From Phytoseiulus persimilis (Eukaryota; Arthropoda; Arachnida; Mesostigmata; Phytoseiidae), in the NCBI GenBank assembly GCA_037576195.1, contig CM075102.1:14318745-14382744 (forward strand): a DNA stretch of 64,000 nucleotides. The letters are read 5' to 3'. A program made the position numbers and the translations under genes. This document shows, one piece after another, positions 26,137-39,243 of this stretch. Under the pieces are notes generated by a model, which worked only from the letters and a program-made list of their open reading frames with translations, ran no database searches and had not been told where the DNA came from. Position 1 is the first letter of the stretch, and every line of letters begins with the position of its first letter.

Positions 26137-27381
26137 ATGGGGGGTCTTCGTTTGAAAAAACGATGGCACTTCGCTATGTCCAACCTCAAAGATCTCCTAT
26201 TCAACCCTGAAAAGCTCACCGTCGTGGGTTACGCGTTGCTGTTCATAGAGCTAATTCTGAATATCTTTATCATCCACCGGGTGAAATACACGGAGATCGA
26301 CTGGCGTGCGTACATGCAAGAAGTCGAAGGAGTTCTTAATGGAACCACCGATTACATGGAGCTCAAAGGAGATACGGGGCCTCTGGTTTATCCCGCGGGC
26401 TTCGTGTACATCTTCAGCGCACTGTACTTCATCACCAACTCTGGTCGCAACGTTCGCATCGCCCAGTATATTTTCGCGGCGTTCTACCTCATCATGCTCC
26501 ACCTCGTCTTCCATCTCTACGCGAAAACCCGGAAAACTCCCCCTTATGTACTCATCCTGATGTCAGCCTCATCCTACCGCATCCACTCTGTTTTCGTGCT
26601 GCGCCTTTTCAACGATGCCGTCGCAATGTTGATCCTCTACGTGGCCCTAGGTCTTTTCACCAAAAAACATTGGACCATGGGTTGTTTCATGTACAGTGTC
26701 GCAGTGTCGGTGAAGATGAATATTCTTCTATTCGCCCCGGGGTTATTCTTCATCTTGCTCAACACTAGCGGGTACCTGGAAACATTCAAAAACCTCACCG
26801 TATGCGCTCTCGTGCAGCTTATTTCGGCGCTCCCGTTTCTCATCGGTAACTTCGAGTCCTACATCCTCCGAGCCTTTGACTTCGGCCGCGTTTTCGAGTA
26901 TCAATGGACTGTGAATTACCGCTGTATACCGGAGTGGTTATTTGTCAACAAGGGTTTTCATCTGACACTGTTGGTACTTCATGCCGGCGTGCTGCTCGCG
27001 TTCATTCCCCGAATCATGAGATACTGTACTATAAACCGTGTGCAGACCGAGAATGGGAACTCCATTTATCTGTTCCTGCCGGACCAGATCTTGTTCCCAA
27101 TGTTTGTATCGAATTTCATAGGCATAGTTTTCGCGCGATCTCTCCACTATCAGTTCTATGTGTGGTATTACCATTCGATACCGTACATACTGTGGTCTCT
27201 GCCGATCACCACACTCGCCAAACTTCTGATCTGGGGTCTGATAGAGATGTCATGGAACACTTATCCAAGTACTGTGTTCTCGTCCTGCATTTTGCACGGA
27301 TGTCATCTCTTCATGCTCTCCATCCTTTGGTATCACTGGCCGCAGAAGAGCCGCTACGTTATCAAGAAGAAAACGGCTTAG
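26137..27381 (+). CDS. ALG3: dolichyl-P-mannose:Man5GlcNAc2-PP-dolichol alpha-1,3-mannosyltransferase
   Basis: An ER membrane enzyme that adds the first lumenal mannose (alpha-1,3) to Man5GlcNAc2-PP-dolichol during N-glycan precursor assembly. It is a single exon of 414 residues; human has 438. Conserved blocks in order are YTEIDWRAYMQEVEGVLNGT, the first lumenal loop with the acidic residues, GDTGPLVYPAGFVYIF, VLRLFNDAVAM, AVSVKMNILLFAPG, FEYQWTVNYR, SNFIGIVFARSLHYQFYVWY and ELSWNTYPST-like EMSWNTYPST. About ten hydrophobic segments are visible and the C-terminus is basic (KKK). I chose the first in-frame ATG, which has G at -3 and +4; the ATG at 26176 is an alternative. No intron is present, unlike its neighbours. 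An AATAAA follows at 27564. Confidence 0.96.
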   Translation: MGGLRLKKRWHFAMSNLKDLLFNPEKLTVVGYALLFIELILNIFIIHRVKYTEIDWRAYMQEVEGVLNGTTDYMELKGDTGPLVYPAGFVYIFSALYFITNSGRNVRIAQYIFAAFYLIMLHLVFHLYAKTRKTPPYVLILMSASSYRIHSVFVLRLFNDAVAMLILYVALGLFTKKHWTMGCFMYSVAVSVKMNILLFAPGLFFILLNTSGYLETFKNLTVCALVQLISALPFLIGNFESYILRAFDFGRVFEYQWTVNYRCIPEWLFVNKGFHLTLLVLHAGVLLAFIPRIMRYCTINRVQTENGNSIYLFLPDQILFPMFVSNFIGIVFARSLHYQFYVWYYHSIPYILWSLPITTLAKLLIWGLIEMSWNTYPSTVFSSCILHGCHLFMLSILWYHWPQKSRYVIKKKTA

Positions 27382-27563
27382 GAGTATTGAAATGCGCTGT
27401 CGCATTGTCGTGGTATTTTGTACTCGAGGCAAGTTCGCGTAAATAACTGGTTGTAGCAGCCGGTTCTCCTCTCACAGTCTTGTAAAACGGATGTTTCTTC
27501 CTGCAGTCCCAAAGCTCTAGGTAACGTCCGGTAGCATTGGACTATTTCTAAGTCAATCTCGGC

Positions 27564-27569
27564 AATAAA
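27564..27569 (+). terminator. probable polyadenylation signal of ALG3
   Basis: AATAAA lies about 180 bases after the ALG3 stop. Confidence 0.5.
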
Positions 27570-28042
27570 ATATACATTATGGTAGCTTTCCGGCTCTATT
27601 CGTTACTCCCTGCTATCCCGTGGTTTCTCCGAGACCTCGATAGTGCTGTTCTCCTTTGAACATGTCGCACGCCGGAGAGGATGATTTGTTGCCTAATGGA
27701 CCGCTTTCGAAGGTCTCGCCCTGCTCACGCTCCGAAGTGGGCTCCACCGGTCGCCTCAAATCGGCAACCGAAATCAGAAATCCCTAGGTTGATCAATTGA
27801 TTCGTTCTCCATTCGCCTTCCGTCACACCCTATCGATCTTACGGCAAGAATGGCATCCATAGCAACGCTGCAAAACGAAAGGGGTAGCGGGGTCCTGATC
27901 TGATCCTATTACGAGTATCCTTTCCGATAGAGTCGAGTCCCCGATCGCACCTTCCCATCGAGAGATCTTTGGTAGCAGTCTGCTACGGAGGGAAAGCGAC
28001 AGTGGATGTAACGAGAAAACAGTGGACAAAAGACAGTCGCGC
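27570..28042. other. intergenic, one tiny open frame
   Basis: No gene is supported. An ATG at 27662 opens 41 codons ending at 27787 (MSHAGEDDLLPNG at its start), hydrophilic and protein-like. It is too short and has no splice partner I can see, so it is not called as a gene. Confidence 0.3.
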
Positions 28043-28114
28043 AGGCCCCGGCGGGGTTCGAACCCGCGATCTTCTGTTTACGAGACAGACGCCTTACCAC
28101 TTGGCCACGGAGCC
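28043..28114 (-). tRNA. trnT-CGT: tRNA-Thr (anticodon CGT)
   Basis: The minus strand reads GGCTCCG, a D arm with GCC/GGC stem, an anticodon stem TCTGT/ACAGA around the loop CTCGTAA, a variable loop of five, a T arm GCGGG/CCCGC with GGTTCGAACCC as B box, and CGGGGCC to close the acceptor stem with one G-U pair. The anticodon CGT reads threonine ACG. There is no intron and no encoded CCA, as expected for a nuclear gene. The last template base before the added CCA (discriminator) would be U. Confidence 0.95.
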
Positions 28115-29142
28115 GACCTGATGTCAGGGAGACATTGTCAGTAGAAGAAGGCTTCGATTGAGCCGGCGTTCTTTTGATACGCCTGGATTTTGCGTTCTTT
28201 CGAAACGTGGGGAGAAACAAATGCTGTTTCCGTTATCAAGTCTTTCGGCTTTGCTCGAGCGAAGGCCTATCTCAGGCTCAATCGAAGCGATCGCTACACC
28301 TACAGCCGAAACTCGGTGAACTCGAAACCCGAGCAAATTTCGATGCAGGTTTCCATTCATTACAGTGTGATATAGACGTTTGGTCTTGCTCTTCTGCCGC
28401 GAGCGAAATCGGAGCTGGAGCGATTTCCGGCCGGTCTCGAAGCAGACGCCACAGCTTGTCCCACCACAATCAGCCGCGGCTGTGTCTGCGGCGCGGCAGA
28501 GAGCGCGTTTATCATTTTGTAAACAAAGAGCAAGTTTCCGTGTTCCATCGTTACGACCTACCTCATGAGTGTGTCATTGATACTTGATCGTCCGAAGCAT
28601 CGCCGTTGAAACAACTTGACGTCCCAACTCGGAAGAGTGAGTGGCATCGTCCACCGAGTTCGGGTCACCGAACATTCTCCGAAAGGTTGAAGCCTGCTAA
28701 TGATCCAAGAGCTGTGCTTGGCAACAGTTGTCAAATGAGGCTCGAGCACAACGGAAACTCTCACTGTGAGGATTCTTACGACCTCACAGCTGAGACTCAA
28801 TGCCAGGAGAGGGTTTTGTGCGATCGCTACCGTCAATAATTCGGCCAGCAGACTCTGGTATAGAACCCGCGAGAGCTCCTCCTGATGCTTATCGCGCACC
28901 GGTACGCCACGGCTAAATCCCGGCATCTTCGGAGTCACTTCCAGTCGGTGTTGTTGCAACAGAGCACAAGTAAAATGAGACCGATTCTGCGAAGCTTCAC
29001 CGATCCGTTGTGAAGGAAGAATGAAGAGAGGGAGATGTGATTCTGCATACTATGGTTGCTGTTCGCGCATTCAGATACAATCACTGCTTCCTCAAACTTT
29101 TGACCCATACTCGAACGGCGCGTTTTCTATTTAGGTTGAGGG
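28115..29142. other. intergenic, upstream of VWA8
   Basis: No gene could be supported. A minus-strand open frame at 28558-28959 has a leucine-rich, protein-like stretch but no recognisable family or splice chain. The last few hundred bases should contain the VWA8 promoter and 5' UTR. Confidence 0.35.
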
Positions 29143-32100
29143 ATGAGGCTCCCTTTCGGCATTGGTGCTCTTATCAGACGCGCTAATAGCCAAACGAGCA
29201 GCACAAGAAGCAAGGATCGACGAAGAACTGTAAAGCTTGGCGATGTGTCGGCGCAGTTGCCCGAGCCGCGCGATCCCACCAAGGTCCCGGTGAAATATCG
29301 TGAGTAGACAGTCCAGGAAAGAAATCATGTGATTTCTCGAGGACGACAAATCCGCATTGGGAACGGCGCTCTTCTGAGAGTGCCATTGAGAAACTGAGGA
29401 AGCCCCGACGAAAATCTGTCAATTCCAGTGAGCGAGAATGAATCGCAACGAACTTGGAGCCTACTCCGATGGCTCCTCCAGAAAGATCATCTGGGTCAAG
29501 ATGTTTTCCTGCTGGCGCCGCCAAGCTCGGAGCGGAGGCGTCTGGTCTTCAAGTATTTGGAGTTCACCGGAAGAGAAGTCGAATATGTCGCTCTGAGCGC
29601 CGACACCACGGATTCCGATCTGAAGCAATACCGGGAGTTGAGCGGCAGTCAAGCCGGATGGCGCGATCAGGTTAATAGATTCGAGATTTCGCGTCCTATG
29701 TATAATCGGAGTTTCTTCCGCATTTCATTGTCTGTTCTTTCCAGGCTGCTGTGCGAGCCGCCACCGAAGGTCGGGTCCTTGTCCTGGACGGTGTAGAAAG
29801 AGCGGAACGTAACCTTCTTCCCTTGATAAATAACCTCCTGGAAAATCGTGAGATGCATCTGGATGACGGTGGCTTTCTACTGAAAGCGGAAAAATTCGAC
29901 GAGCTAGCGAAGGAGGTTGGGACGCAGAAACTGAAGGAATGGGGTATGCGGAGAGTCGACGAGCAGTTTCGTGTGATCGCTTTGGGGGCACCTGTTCCCC
30001 CTTTTAAGGTGACCTATGGCTCCAAGACAGAGATTCCGATTCGTTGATCCATCTTTGTTATACAATGAATGACTCCGGATATTCTTGTCCTCTGTATTTG
30101 CAGGGAAACACGTTGGATCCGCCATTCAGGTCTCGTTTTCAGTGCAAGTCCTTGAAATTTCCTGATTACGATGACGCGTTGTCCGAACTCCGACAACTGG
30201 CTCCGACCAGTGGTAATCTTCTGAAAGAATTCCTGAATATTGTGTACACGATCAACTCTCCCCAAATCAACGGATTGGGGCTCCCGTTCTTCAACTTTGA
30301 CTCAACACAGAAGATGGCGAAATTATTGGTTGGTATCAGCCCTCGATATTTGCTATAGTCCTAGTCGTTGGGCTGCTCGAGTAAGTCCCACAATTCAAAT
30401 GCTAGGAAATGGACGTGACCTTCAGCGAAGCTCTGGATCTGGTTTACCCGAGTTTCCACCTGAGTGACGAAGTTCGGAAAGTCCTCACCGACACAGTTGC
30501 CAAGGAGCACTCAGTGAAGAAACGTAGGACCAGCGGTTCATCGAGCCCCAAAGTTTCCGCCGGTCAGAGAGCGACTTCGAAATCGACCCTGATCCAAACC
30601 CCCACGTTTGAGAGAGCGCTCGATGTACTCTGTAAAGCGCTTTCAGTCGGTACGTTCCTCCAGAGTGACGTCTATTCTCGAGTTTGTTACCGGAACGCTT
30701 GCGGGTCTTATATCGACCAACCGATTCCAGGCGATGTTTGTATCATCGGCTCGCGAGGTTGCGGGAAGAACACGCTGGCACACTTCGCTGCTGCAAACTT
30801 GGGCCACGACGACTCGTCGATAACTCATATTCCGTTGTACAAAGATATGAGTGCGAGAGAGCTACTCCAGAGCCGGCAACTTGACGAAGGCACAACTGTG
30901 TGGAGGTGAGTCTTCGTAGGCGAAAATCGAGTTCATTAACTTTTTGTGCAAAGGTGTCCAATTTTGTATTTTCGGTGCCATTCTGCAGGGATTCGCCGAT
31001 AGTCAAGGCCGCCCTGGAGGGCAGCTGTCTGATTTTGGACGGAGTGGACATCCTCGACCCAACTGTTCTGAGTTCTCTGCAGAGGTAACACGAGAGAACC
31101 CCTAGCCGGGCGAAACCGCTGGAGACGTCGCCTGTGACGACAGCGATTGATTCTGTTCCTTTTACAGTCTCCTGCACGAACGAGAGCTTTGGCTCTCAGA
31201 CAGTTCGAAGCTCGTTCGTCACGACCGTTGGGAAGCTCTCGGCCGACCCGAGGGCGTCAGACCCGTGCACCCGAATTTCAGGATCATCGCACTCGCCGAG
31301 CCCCCGAAAAAAGATTCCTCGGATAGGACGTGGCTCTCCCGTACGTGGGTGCTCCTGTTCGAATTAGCCCCACTGGAATCGATGAATCCAGTGGGCGTGT
31401 CTCTGATAGACGACAGACTCCCTGTAATAGCTCATAACACAACCTTGTTTCCCAGCTGAAACCAGCTCCATGTTCTTATCGTTACATCTGCCGCCATTGC
31501 CAATTGAAGAAGAGAAGGAGGTGCTCACGCAGTTGGTCGGCGCGCCCCCTCCACAGAAGCTCCTCGATGTCGTCCGGGCGTTTCGCAACTCTTCCGATGC
31601 CCCGCTTCGTTCCTTAGCCGAAGGCCTCAGCACGAGACAATTGCTGCGACTTTGTCGCAAACTGACAACTTACCCAGATTTGAACTTGTACGACCTGCTG
31701 TCCGAGGCTACTTTAATCAAGTGAGTCCTGTGGCGGAGGCCATGCTCGGTAAACTTCAATCTGCCGAGTGTCACTGATACAGATATGAACATACCGCAGC
31801 ATCCCGACAAAGTTGCGCAATTCTAGGTTTGCGCCTCAGCTGACTCGAATCGCTTTCGACGAGACTCTGGCCTCGTGTGGTTTGGAACCGAATGGAGCGG
31901 GAACCTCCCACAGCTTGGAGATGAAGATCGATGAACACAGTGTTTCCATAGGGAACGTTGTTCTGGAGAGGAACCTTGACCATGACTCGCCCGCGAAAAT
32001 TCCAAGTGAGTCCAAGAGAAATGAATTCCTTGGCCTTCACAATGCCAAGCTCGCGGGAGGCAGGGCATTTCTAGCATGGCCTCCGCGATCGCGTTCGATT

Positions 32101-35100
32101 CACAAGCATGGGGACTGTTATTCCCAACGATGCCGCCGGCGGTTATTAATGTCTTTCCTCTCATTGCGAAGGCACACTATTCTTCGAGAACACTCGACAG
32201 CTGGAGCAGTTACATCGAATATCTCAAGATCTCGTTCTGGGGGAGCATCTGCTCCTCGTCGGCAACCAGGGCGTCGGTAAAAATAAGATCATCGACCACC
32301 TGTTGAGTGTCTGCAACCAACCTCGGGAGTATATGCAATTGCACAGAGACACAACAGTTGCTTCACTATCTGTGCAGCCGCAACTCATAGGTAGGTGTGG
32401 AGTAGTCCGGTGAGCGAATCCCTGCCGCTCCATCGAGAGTTGATCACCCGAGCGGGAAAGCGTTGAGAAATTCAGAGTTCTCCCTCTAAGATCCTCTCAA
32501 ACTCAAGATGGGAGTATCGTCTATCAAAATTCGCCACTGATGAACGCGCTGACCGAAGGCCGCCTAGTGGTGATTGACGAAGCCGACAAGGCGCCCGTAC
32601 AAGTGACGCGGGTGCTGCATTCCCTTCTAGCGAGAGGTGAAATGCTGTTGGCTGACGGGCGTCGCGTCATGAAGAAACCCGTGGAGGAGTGTGGGCCTCT
32701 CGAAATCCCCATCCATCCCAAGTTCCAGGTGAGACACGGATCATTCGTGACGAGGATGATGGTTTTCGCAGCACTCTCCGAGAACTTCGTATCTCACCGA
32801 TCTCTCAATGAATCCACAGGCGATTCTGCTGGCCAATCGACCAGGATTCCCCTTCATGGGCCACGACTTTTTCCCGTTGGTTGGTGACGCTTTGTCTGTA
32901 CATTCAATCGATGCCCCTGATGCGGCCTCTGAACGCACACTGCTCTCGAACTATGCCCCTGACCTCCCTCAAGAAACCTTGGCTCAGCTGGTCGATCTCT
33001 TCGCCGGTAAAACTTCTACGAGTGTTCGCCACGCACAGAGAATACGAATTTCTAATCAGAACAGGCGTAAAGGATTTAACTTCCACCTTTGGCTCATTAT
33101 CAGACTTGAGGAAGCTCTACGACAGCGGTCAAATAGGATATCCATTCTCGACGAGAGAGCTGGTCAGCGTGACGAAGCATCTCGCAGCTTACCCCGAAGA
33201 TGGTATCCTCCGTGCTCTGAACAACGTGTTGGATTTCGACTCACACGAACCAAATTCCCGAAAACTCATCGGTGAGGTTGTTCAGCGATATGCGGTGAAA
33301 ACCACGATCTTGTAGAGCGAATTTCACAAGCTGGGTGATCGAGCCAAATAGACCCATATAGGGCCTAAAATCTGTGAATATTCGGAGGAAAAGAGACCTT
33401 TGAATAAACCAAACCCGGTCATCGAATAAAAGCGTTTTTTTTCGTTTGCTAGGCCTCGTTGTACGGTCTTATGGGATCCCTTTCGATACTGACGCGTCTG
33501 ATGTCTTTCTCGGAGACTCGAGAGATCTAGGAAACTTGTCTGAGCTCGCCTCTTTCTCGGTCAGATGGGAATCGTCGTCTAATTTGACGGTCGAACGCAA
33601 ACCGTTCAAGTTCGTCGTAAGTTAGCTCCTCGTGTCTATGTTCTTGAAATGAGCAATGATTCGCTCAGCTACAGACACAGGGAGTACTCCTCTCATGAGT
33701 AAATCGACTTTTCCCCCAGGATCAGTTGTTCCTGCGCCCAGGCCACAGACTGAACTCTGCTTCGACGTTCCCGAGAATGGAGAAGTTCACCGAATTGAGC
33801 CAACAGTGGTTTGTGCCTCTATCCCGTGTGAAAGACCTCGTCATCTCAGGTCGATGCCCGCTGTTTTCGTTAGGAGGGTTAGATTTACTGGCAACTCGGG
33901 ACAGAAAACGTCGGATCGCTCGGTTTCCTCTCTACGAAATCTTGATTTTCAGGGGGAAAACCGCATATCGTATCCCACGAGGGGCAGCCTGTCGTCGCGG
34001 GTTTGGACGAAGCTTCCCGGACTTGGCTCGTCAGCGAATTGCCGTTCAAATGCCGTGGAATCGCAGCTCTGGGTCTGAAGACAAGTATTCCTGGAAACTT
34101 CTGCTTGTTCAACAATGTGAGCAGGTTCTCAGTTCAGGCACGTAGCTTTGCGAGGCTTGTCCCTAAGAGAGAGTGTCATCACTGGATTTCGTTCCGCAGC
34201 AGGAAGGACATCTTTACGTGACGAATCTGGAGCAGAACGTGATAAACCTCTCAAACTTGCCCCAGGGCGAAATATTGTACAGAAACTCAGAAATCGTTCT
34301 GATAAAATCCCAAGCGTAAGTATTCGTGCGAGGCTCCACCCTGAATGCGCACACGGCCATCGTAAACCACTCCTGATCGCACTTTTGGTTATTGCGCGCG
34401 TCCTTTAAGAAGCCATCTCCACACGATTACCATTTTAGGCTTGCTGGTTCCAAAGATGAATGGAGATTTCCTGATGTCCCGTTTCCCTTCCTCTCAGGAA
34501 CAAACTCTGCGTTCTGAGACTCGATGGAGTTCCCGAGCAATTCACGGAAATACGGTTCGATAGCGAAATACGTCACGCAGTGCCTTTCACTGACCACATC
34601 ATGATCAACAAAGCGCTCCTAGTGAGCCTGCAGGACGGATTGGTTACCCCAGCGCAGCTCCCTGATGGTTTACGTTTTCTGAACGGGAGCACTTTCACAT
34701 CGGACCTCCATACGATCGGTATGTCCTTTTCTGAAGCTACGAGGGGAAATTCCTGCGGCACTTGGAGTGTCCCAACCCAGGAAGTCGGCGAGCTCAAGTC
34801 AGTGATAATAGTCGATATAGTAATCACTTTGAGAGCCATCAATCTTAAGATGGCTGATCCAATTGTGACTTATGGGAGACTTCCAGGCTTTGTCAAGATC
34901 TCGGAAGATCGTGCGGATATCTCCGGCGTTTTGCGGCCAACCTTCGAGGTCTGCGAAGATTCGGTCGCTCTGAATGGGGGAGTGATTGCGTCGACTCTCA
35001 ACGCGAATCCGTACTGCCTCGAATATGTGAATTGCGATGCTATGAAAGTTGCGCGGCAGCCCTTGACGCAGAAGAATGCTCTGTTGAGATCCTGTGATAC

Positions 35101-37071
35101 CGTTCCCGGAAGGCTATACTCGTTAGAGCGCGCCAAATCTGGATGGAATTTGAACGTTTTCACTTTGGGTGAGAGTGTGAGGTTGAACTTGATTTTATGA
35201 TCTGGGCGGCAACCCCAGAATGCCATCATCAGAGAGTGTATTGGAGAGTTTTCATAATGCCTCCGAGCTCCCGACATTCCTCAGGGACTTCAAAACAAAT
35301 CGAAGAACTGCGTGAGTGGCAGAAAACACTCGGATCGGATCCTCGATTTAATCCCTCGGGTCCGAAACATGGCAAGACCGACGACAAAGAGCATCATGGG
35401 GGTAACACCTGGGCTGGAGGAACCGGAGGCTCAGACACCGCCGGCCTTGGAGGCGTTGGCGGCCCGTACCGATTAGACAAAGGCTTCGACGTCCATCAGG
35501 TATTCACGGGAATGAGGTCGGTGGGTGTTATCTGCCGCGAAAGGGAGACTTGTTTGAGCGTTGAGTTCTTGGCCCCCAGGTGTCGGATGAGATCAAGAGG
35601 GCTGTCCCGGTCCACGTCGCTGAGCAAGCTAGAAAGATGGCGAAGGAAGCGCTCGCCAGGAGACTGAAGGAGATACGGATGAGCGACTCCGAACACAACG
35701 TCTACAGGTGAAAACGGCGAGGAATGATCCCTAAATGGGACAGAGAGCGTGAAGGTCTGTCCTTCTTCTTCTGCTCGGCATCGATTTCACGAACGCTATA
35801 TTCTATCTTCCCCTGCAGATCATACCTCGACTCGGTCAAAAGCTCCGTGCAAGCGCTTCGCGTGGTGCTCGAAGGTCTCGAGGGTAACAAACGGGAGAGA
35901 GAGTGGGTTCGACATCGAGCTGAAGGCGATGTCGACGAGACCAAACTCGTTGAGGCTGCGGCCGGCGAGAAGAATGTTTTCAAGCGGAGAATGGTACCTG
36001 AGCACAAGAATAGAGGGCGCCAGGAGAAACCGAAACGCCTCGTCTTACTGGTGGACGTGAGCGGCTCAATGTACCGTTTCAACGGCTACGACGCTCGGCT
36101 GGAGCGTGAAATGGAGGCTGTCATCATGATGATGGATGCTCTTCACGGTTTCAAGCATAAGATACATGTTAGTGCATTCCCGACCTTCTCAGCTGAACCC
36201 GGAGCACCACGGTCATTGATTTGAGTTGGAAAATGACCCTGGCGACGTTTTTGTTCCAGTATGAGATCAGGGGTCACAGCGGAGAGGAGAGTGGCTTGCC
36301 TCTGGTGAAGTTGGGCGAGCCCCCGGAAGACGAGAAAGAACGGTTCCGGATCCTGCAAAGGATGCACGCTCATGCTCAATACTGTATGTCGGGAGACTCA
36401 ACTTTACAGGTTGGTTTGGCCTCAGAGCATACGAGCAGCGATAAAGCTCCGCTCCTGAGTTACGGCTTCACAGAAAACTTGCGACGAAGTTTCATCATCT
36501 CAACGACCGGCTCCATGAATTCATGAGTGTTCCATCTACCCGGTATTGAGTCGAGCCTGCAGAGCTTCCTGCGGGTAAAACTCGTTCATATTTCATGGGC
36601 GGATTCAATGGTGGTGTCAAACACGTGCTGATTACTTCAGGCAATGAGAGAAGCTGTTCAGGGTTTGAAGAACTGCGGAGACTACGATGAAAACTGTGTG
36701 ATTCTCTTGAGTGATGCAAACTTGGAACGTTATGGGATATCCGGACGATCCCTCGCCAGAGAAATGACTTCTCGACAGCCCGAAGTGCAAGCGTACACGG
36801 TTCTTATCGGATCTTTGGGAGCGCAGGCACAGCTGTGAGTTGAGATTCCTCAAACTCGCGTTCTGCCTAGGGACCAAGTTCGGCATCCACCACATGGAAC
36901 TTCGCCAGAGAGGAACCTTGCCAGAGACGAAATTTGATGATTTCCCAAATTTTCTCCTTTTTTTGCAGACTGAAGAAAAGCTTACCACCGGGACATGGAT
37001 TCGTTTGTATGGACACGAAAGAATTGCCGCAAATTCTCAAACAGATATTCTCTGCCAAGCTAATCAACTGA
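29143..37071 (+). CDS. VWA8: von Willebrand factor A domain-containing protein 8 (mitochondrial AAA+ ATPase)
   Basis: About 26 exons: 29143-29299, 29429-29670, 29745-30008, 30104-30328, 30406-30649, 30731-30905, 30989-31084, 31168-31340, 31456-31720, 31800-32005, 32172-32390, 32508-32728, 32820-33006, 33104-33271, 33453-33616, 33720-33849, 33953-34116, 34200-34315, 34498-34718, 34887-35168, 35285-35499, 35580-35707, 35819-36167, 36260-36409, 36641-36834, 36969-37071. The frame holds throughout, giving about 1685 residues; human has about 1905. The Arg/Ser-rich, acid-free N-terminus (MRLPFGIGALIRR) fits mitochondrial import. Three AAA modules follow. The first has a degenerate nucleotide loop (LLAPPSSERR). 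The second has GSRGCGKNT near residue 385 and the third GNQGVGKNK near 715 with LVVIDEADKAP. The weakly conserved middle corresponds to the propeller-like region. HHGGNTWAGGTGG and a C-terminal VWA domain with the metal site DVSGS (near 1500) close the protein. Least certain are the exon starting 35285 (35219 also keeps frame) and the introns at 30650-30730 and 34719-34886, which are both multiples of three. Confidence 0.95.
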
Positions 37072-39243
37072 GAGATCGCTTGGGATATTTTCTGCCTTGG
37101 GTGGATATCACTAGATACATTGTTATACCTAGAACGAACTTGTGACAAAAAGATGAAGACAAACTGCCTATTTCGGACTCCTCCTCGGAAAGTCATTTTT
37201 TTCCCCCCATTGATTTCCGACTTGGAGCGGCTTGAGCTGAGTGTTGGAGTCCACGCAGATCGGGGCTCTGTGTTGTCGGAAGAATGGAAAGCATAAGGAT
37301 GAAACAAAGTCGGAGGAGCATTTTGTGCAGTTCGGCATTGCGACCACAACCTCGTGATTTCCAACGGAGTTCTCTTTATCAGAGTTTTCTGGACCATTTT
37401 ATTCGTGGATCCTTCAACGAAGGTCATTTGCCCCGGCGGAGGGTCCGCCGTAATCCATGGTGTATCCAGGACTCCCATGAATAAGTGACATGCGCGTTGG
37501 ATTCGAACCCAAGAATGAATCGCGCGTGTGAGAGTGACGAATCAGCAAGAGCAGGAAATAGATCAGGATGAGCGCTCCAGTCAGTGTTGAATAAAACGTG
37601 CTCCGAGGGCTCCCTCCGCGAACCGTGCGGTTGAAATGTATACGCGGCTCAAAGATGGCCGATCCGATAAACTCAGATCGTGCCAGAGGGAACTCCATTC
37701 TTAAACCCGCAATCCTCGGTTTCGGAAAGCCGTATGCTCGTTGAACTGGTTATTCATCTTCCAAACGCTGTATGCCGATATTTCAGTGAGCGGATGAGTA
37801 GCGGGCTTTGGAAGCCCAGGGATCCCGAGGCGGATCCCGAGGGAATCTGAGGTCCCGTGGAACCCCTTTCGGAAGCTTCGCTATGGAACGGGAAAAAGCC
37901 CCAGAGATGTTCCTGCAGTTAAATCCGAAGAACGAGGAAGGCTCAAAAAGTATACTCGTAATGGAATCGGAAAAATTTGGTGCGTGCGATTGGTTCGCCG
38001 GGGAAGATTCGATATCGCGATCGTAGCGCCTGAGCGCGAGAATGTCCGACAGATGACTTCACCGGTGTTTCGAGATCGAATTGGACACGCATGTAAGAGA
38101 AAATGGCAAGCTTTGCTTCCTCAGAACCTCGTTTGCTTTTCTTCTCCGGATCTTCCTGCCTTCCCCGCTGAAAAGAAAGGAATAGAAATCTCCGGAGATG
38201 AATTCCAAGCGTTTGCCTCCTGTTGTTTGAGGAACAGAACCTCGAAATGTGAGATTCGACACATCCGAAATGAACTCGGTGTTCGGAAGAGACGTCCACT
38301 TGGCATTAACATCGTGTTAGGGGTACGCCTTCATAGCCAGCAAGTCGCTACCCTCGGCGTTGCTTGTTCTCGAAAGATATAATCTCCGAGATTCCTTCCC
38401 TGGGAAAGTCCAACAATGAGGACTTGACGAGAATCGAGGTTTCTCGCTCCTCCCAAGAAAGACAGAATCTTCAACCACAGGGTAGAAATTCTGAACGTTC
38501 AGGGAGCTCAATATATATGCCGCAGGGAGGCAAAAAGGACAGGAATACACTGACATCAATTGTTGAGAATTTATTCTACGTTTCACCCTTGATCCCTCGC
38601 CCGAGGTTAAGCAGTCATTGTAAATTAGAACAGTTCACAAAAGTTCGAAGTGCCTGGTGTTGGAGGGATCTGAATCGTGGAGTGCATCACAACTCAGTGA
38701 GAAATTTGCACATCGTGACTTGATGCTTCGAGATCTCAAGGCACAAGCTCGTCACGTAATATAGTAGCAGTCCTGTAGGGAACTAAGTTGGCCGAGCGAC
38801 GCCATGGCTTTCGAGGATATTTTTACAGTTACGCTCGGAGTTTACAGGAGAGAATGGGAACTCAGCTCCAGAAACGTCCACACGCAGTTGGGATGTGATT
38901 TTTTTCGCGTCAATTCATCGTGCCGTGCCGCGGCGCGAGCCCTGGCTGGTGCAAGTCAGCGACCCGAAATTCCACAAAATGGCCGGAATATGTCGGAGAT
39001 TTCTGAACTTCCGCTAAATGCTCTCGTCAAGAGCTCTGATTGAAAAGTACTTTGACTTAAGCCTCAAGTTGCAAGAGCCATGCGACAATACTGACTACGG
39101 AAAAACGGAAGGCTCGGTATTTACAAACAAGAAAACACTCACTCATGTTCAAGCAAGCATACAGACATTGGACACGATCGAAGCAAGTCGACGCTGTGCG
39201 TCGCTTTTTCGCGCCGCCAGAGCGCCGTAGAATCTCGGAAGCT
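37072..39243. other. intergenic, no supported gene
   Basis: No gene is seen between VWA8 and the glutamine-rich exons. A plus-strand AATAAA at 37590-37595 is a possible VWA8 polyadenylation signal, about 520 bases past the stop. Open frames at 37943-38382 on both strands overlap each other and show no family motif. Confidence 0.4.

Noticed and set aside
30650-30730. Reading through this 81-base segment as VWA8 coding sequence, since it has no stop.
   Set aside because: It has a GTACGT donor and ATTCCAG acceptor, and removing it brings the protein closer to the family alignment.
37490-37560. Possible second tRNA, because the minus strand has a perfect GGTTCGAATCC B-box.
   Set aside because: The T stem does not pair properly and no acceptor, D or anticodon arm can be folded upstream.
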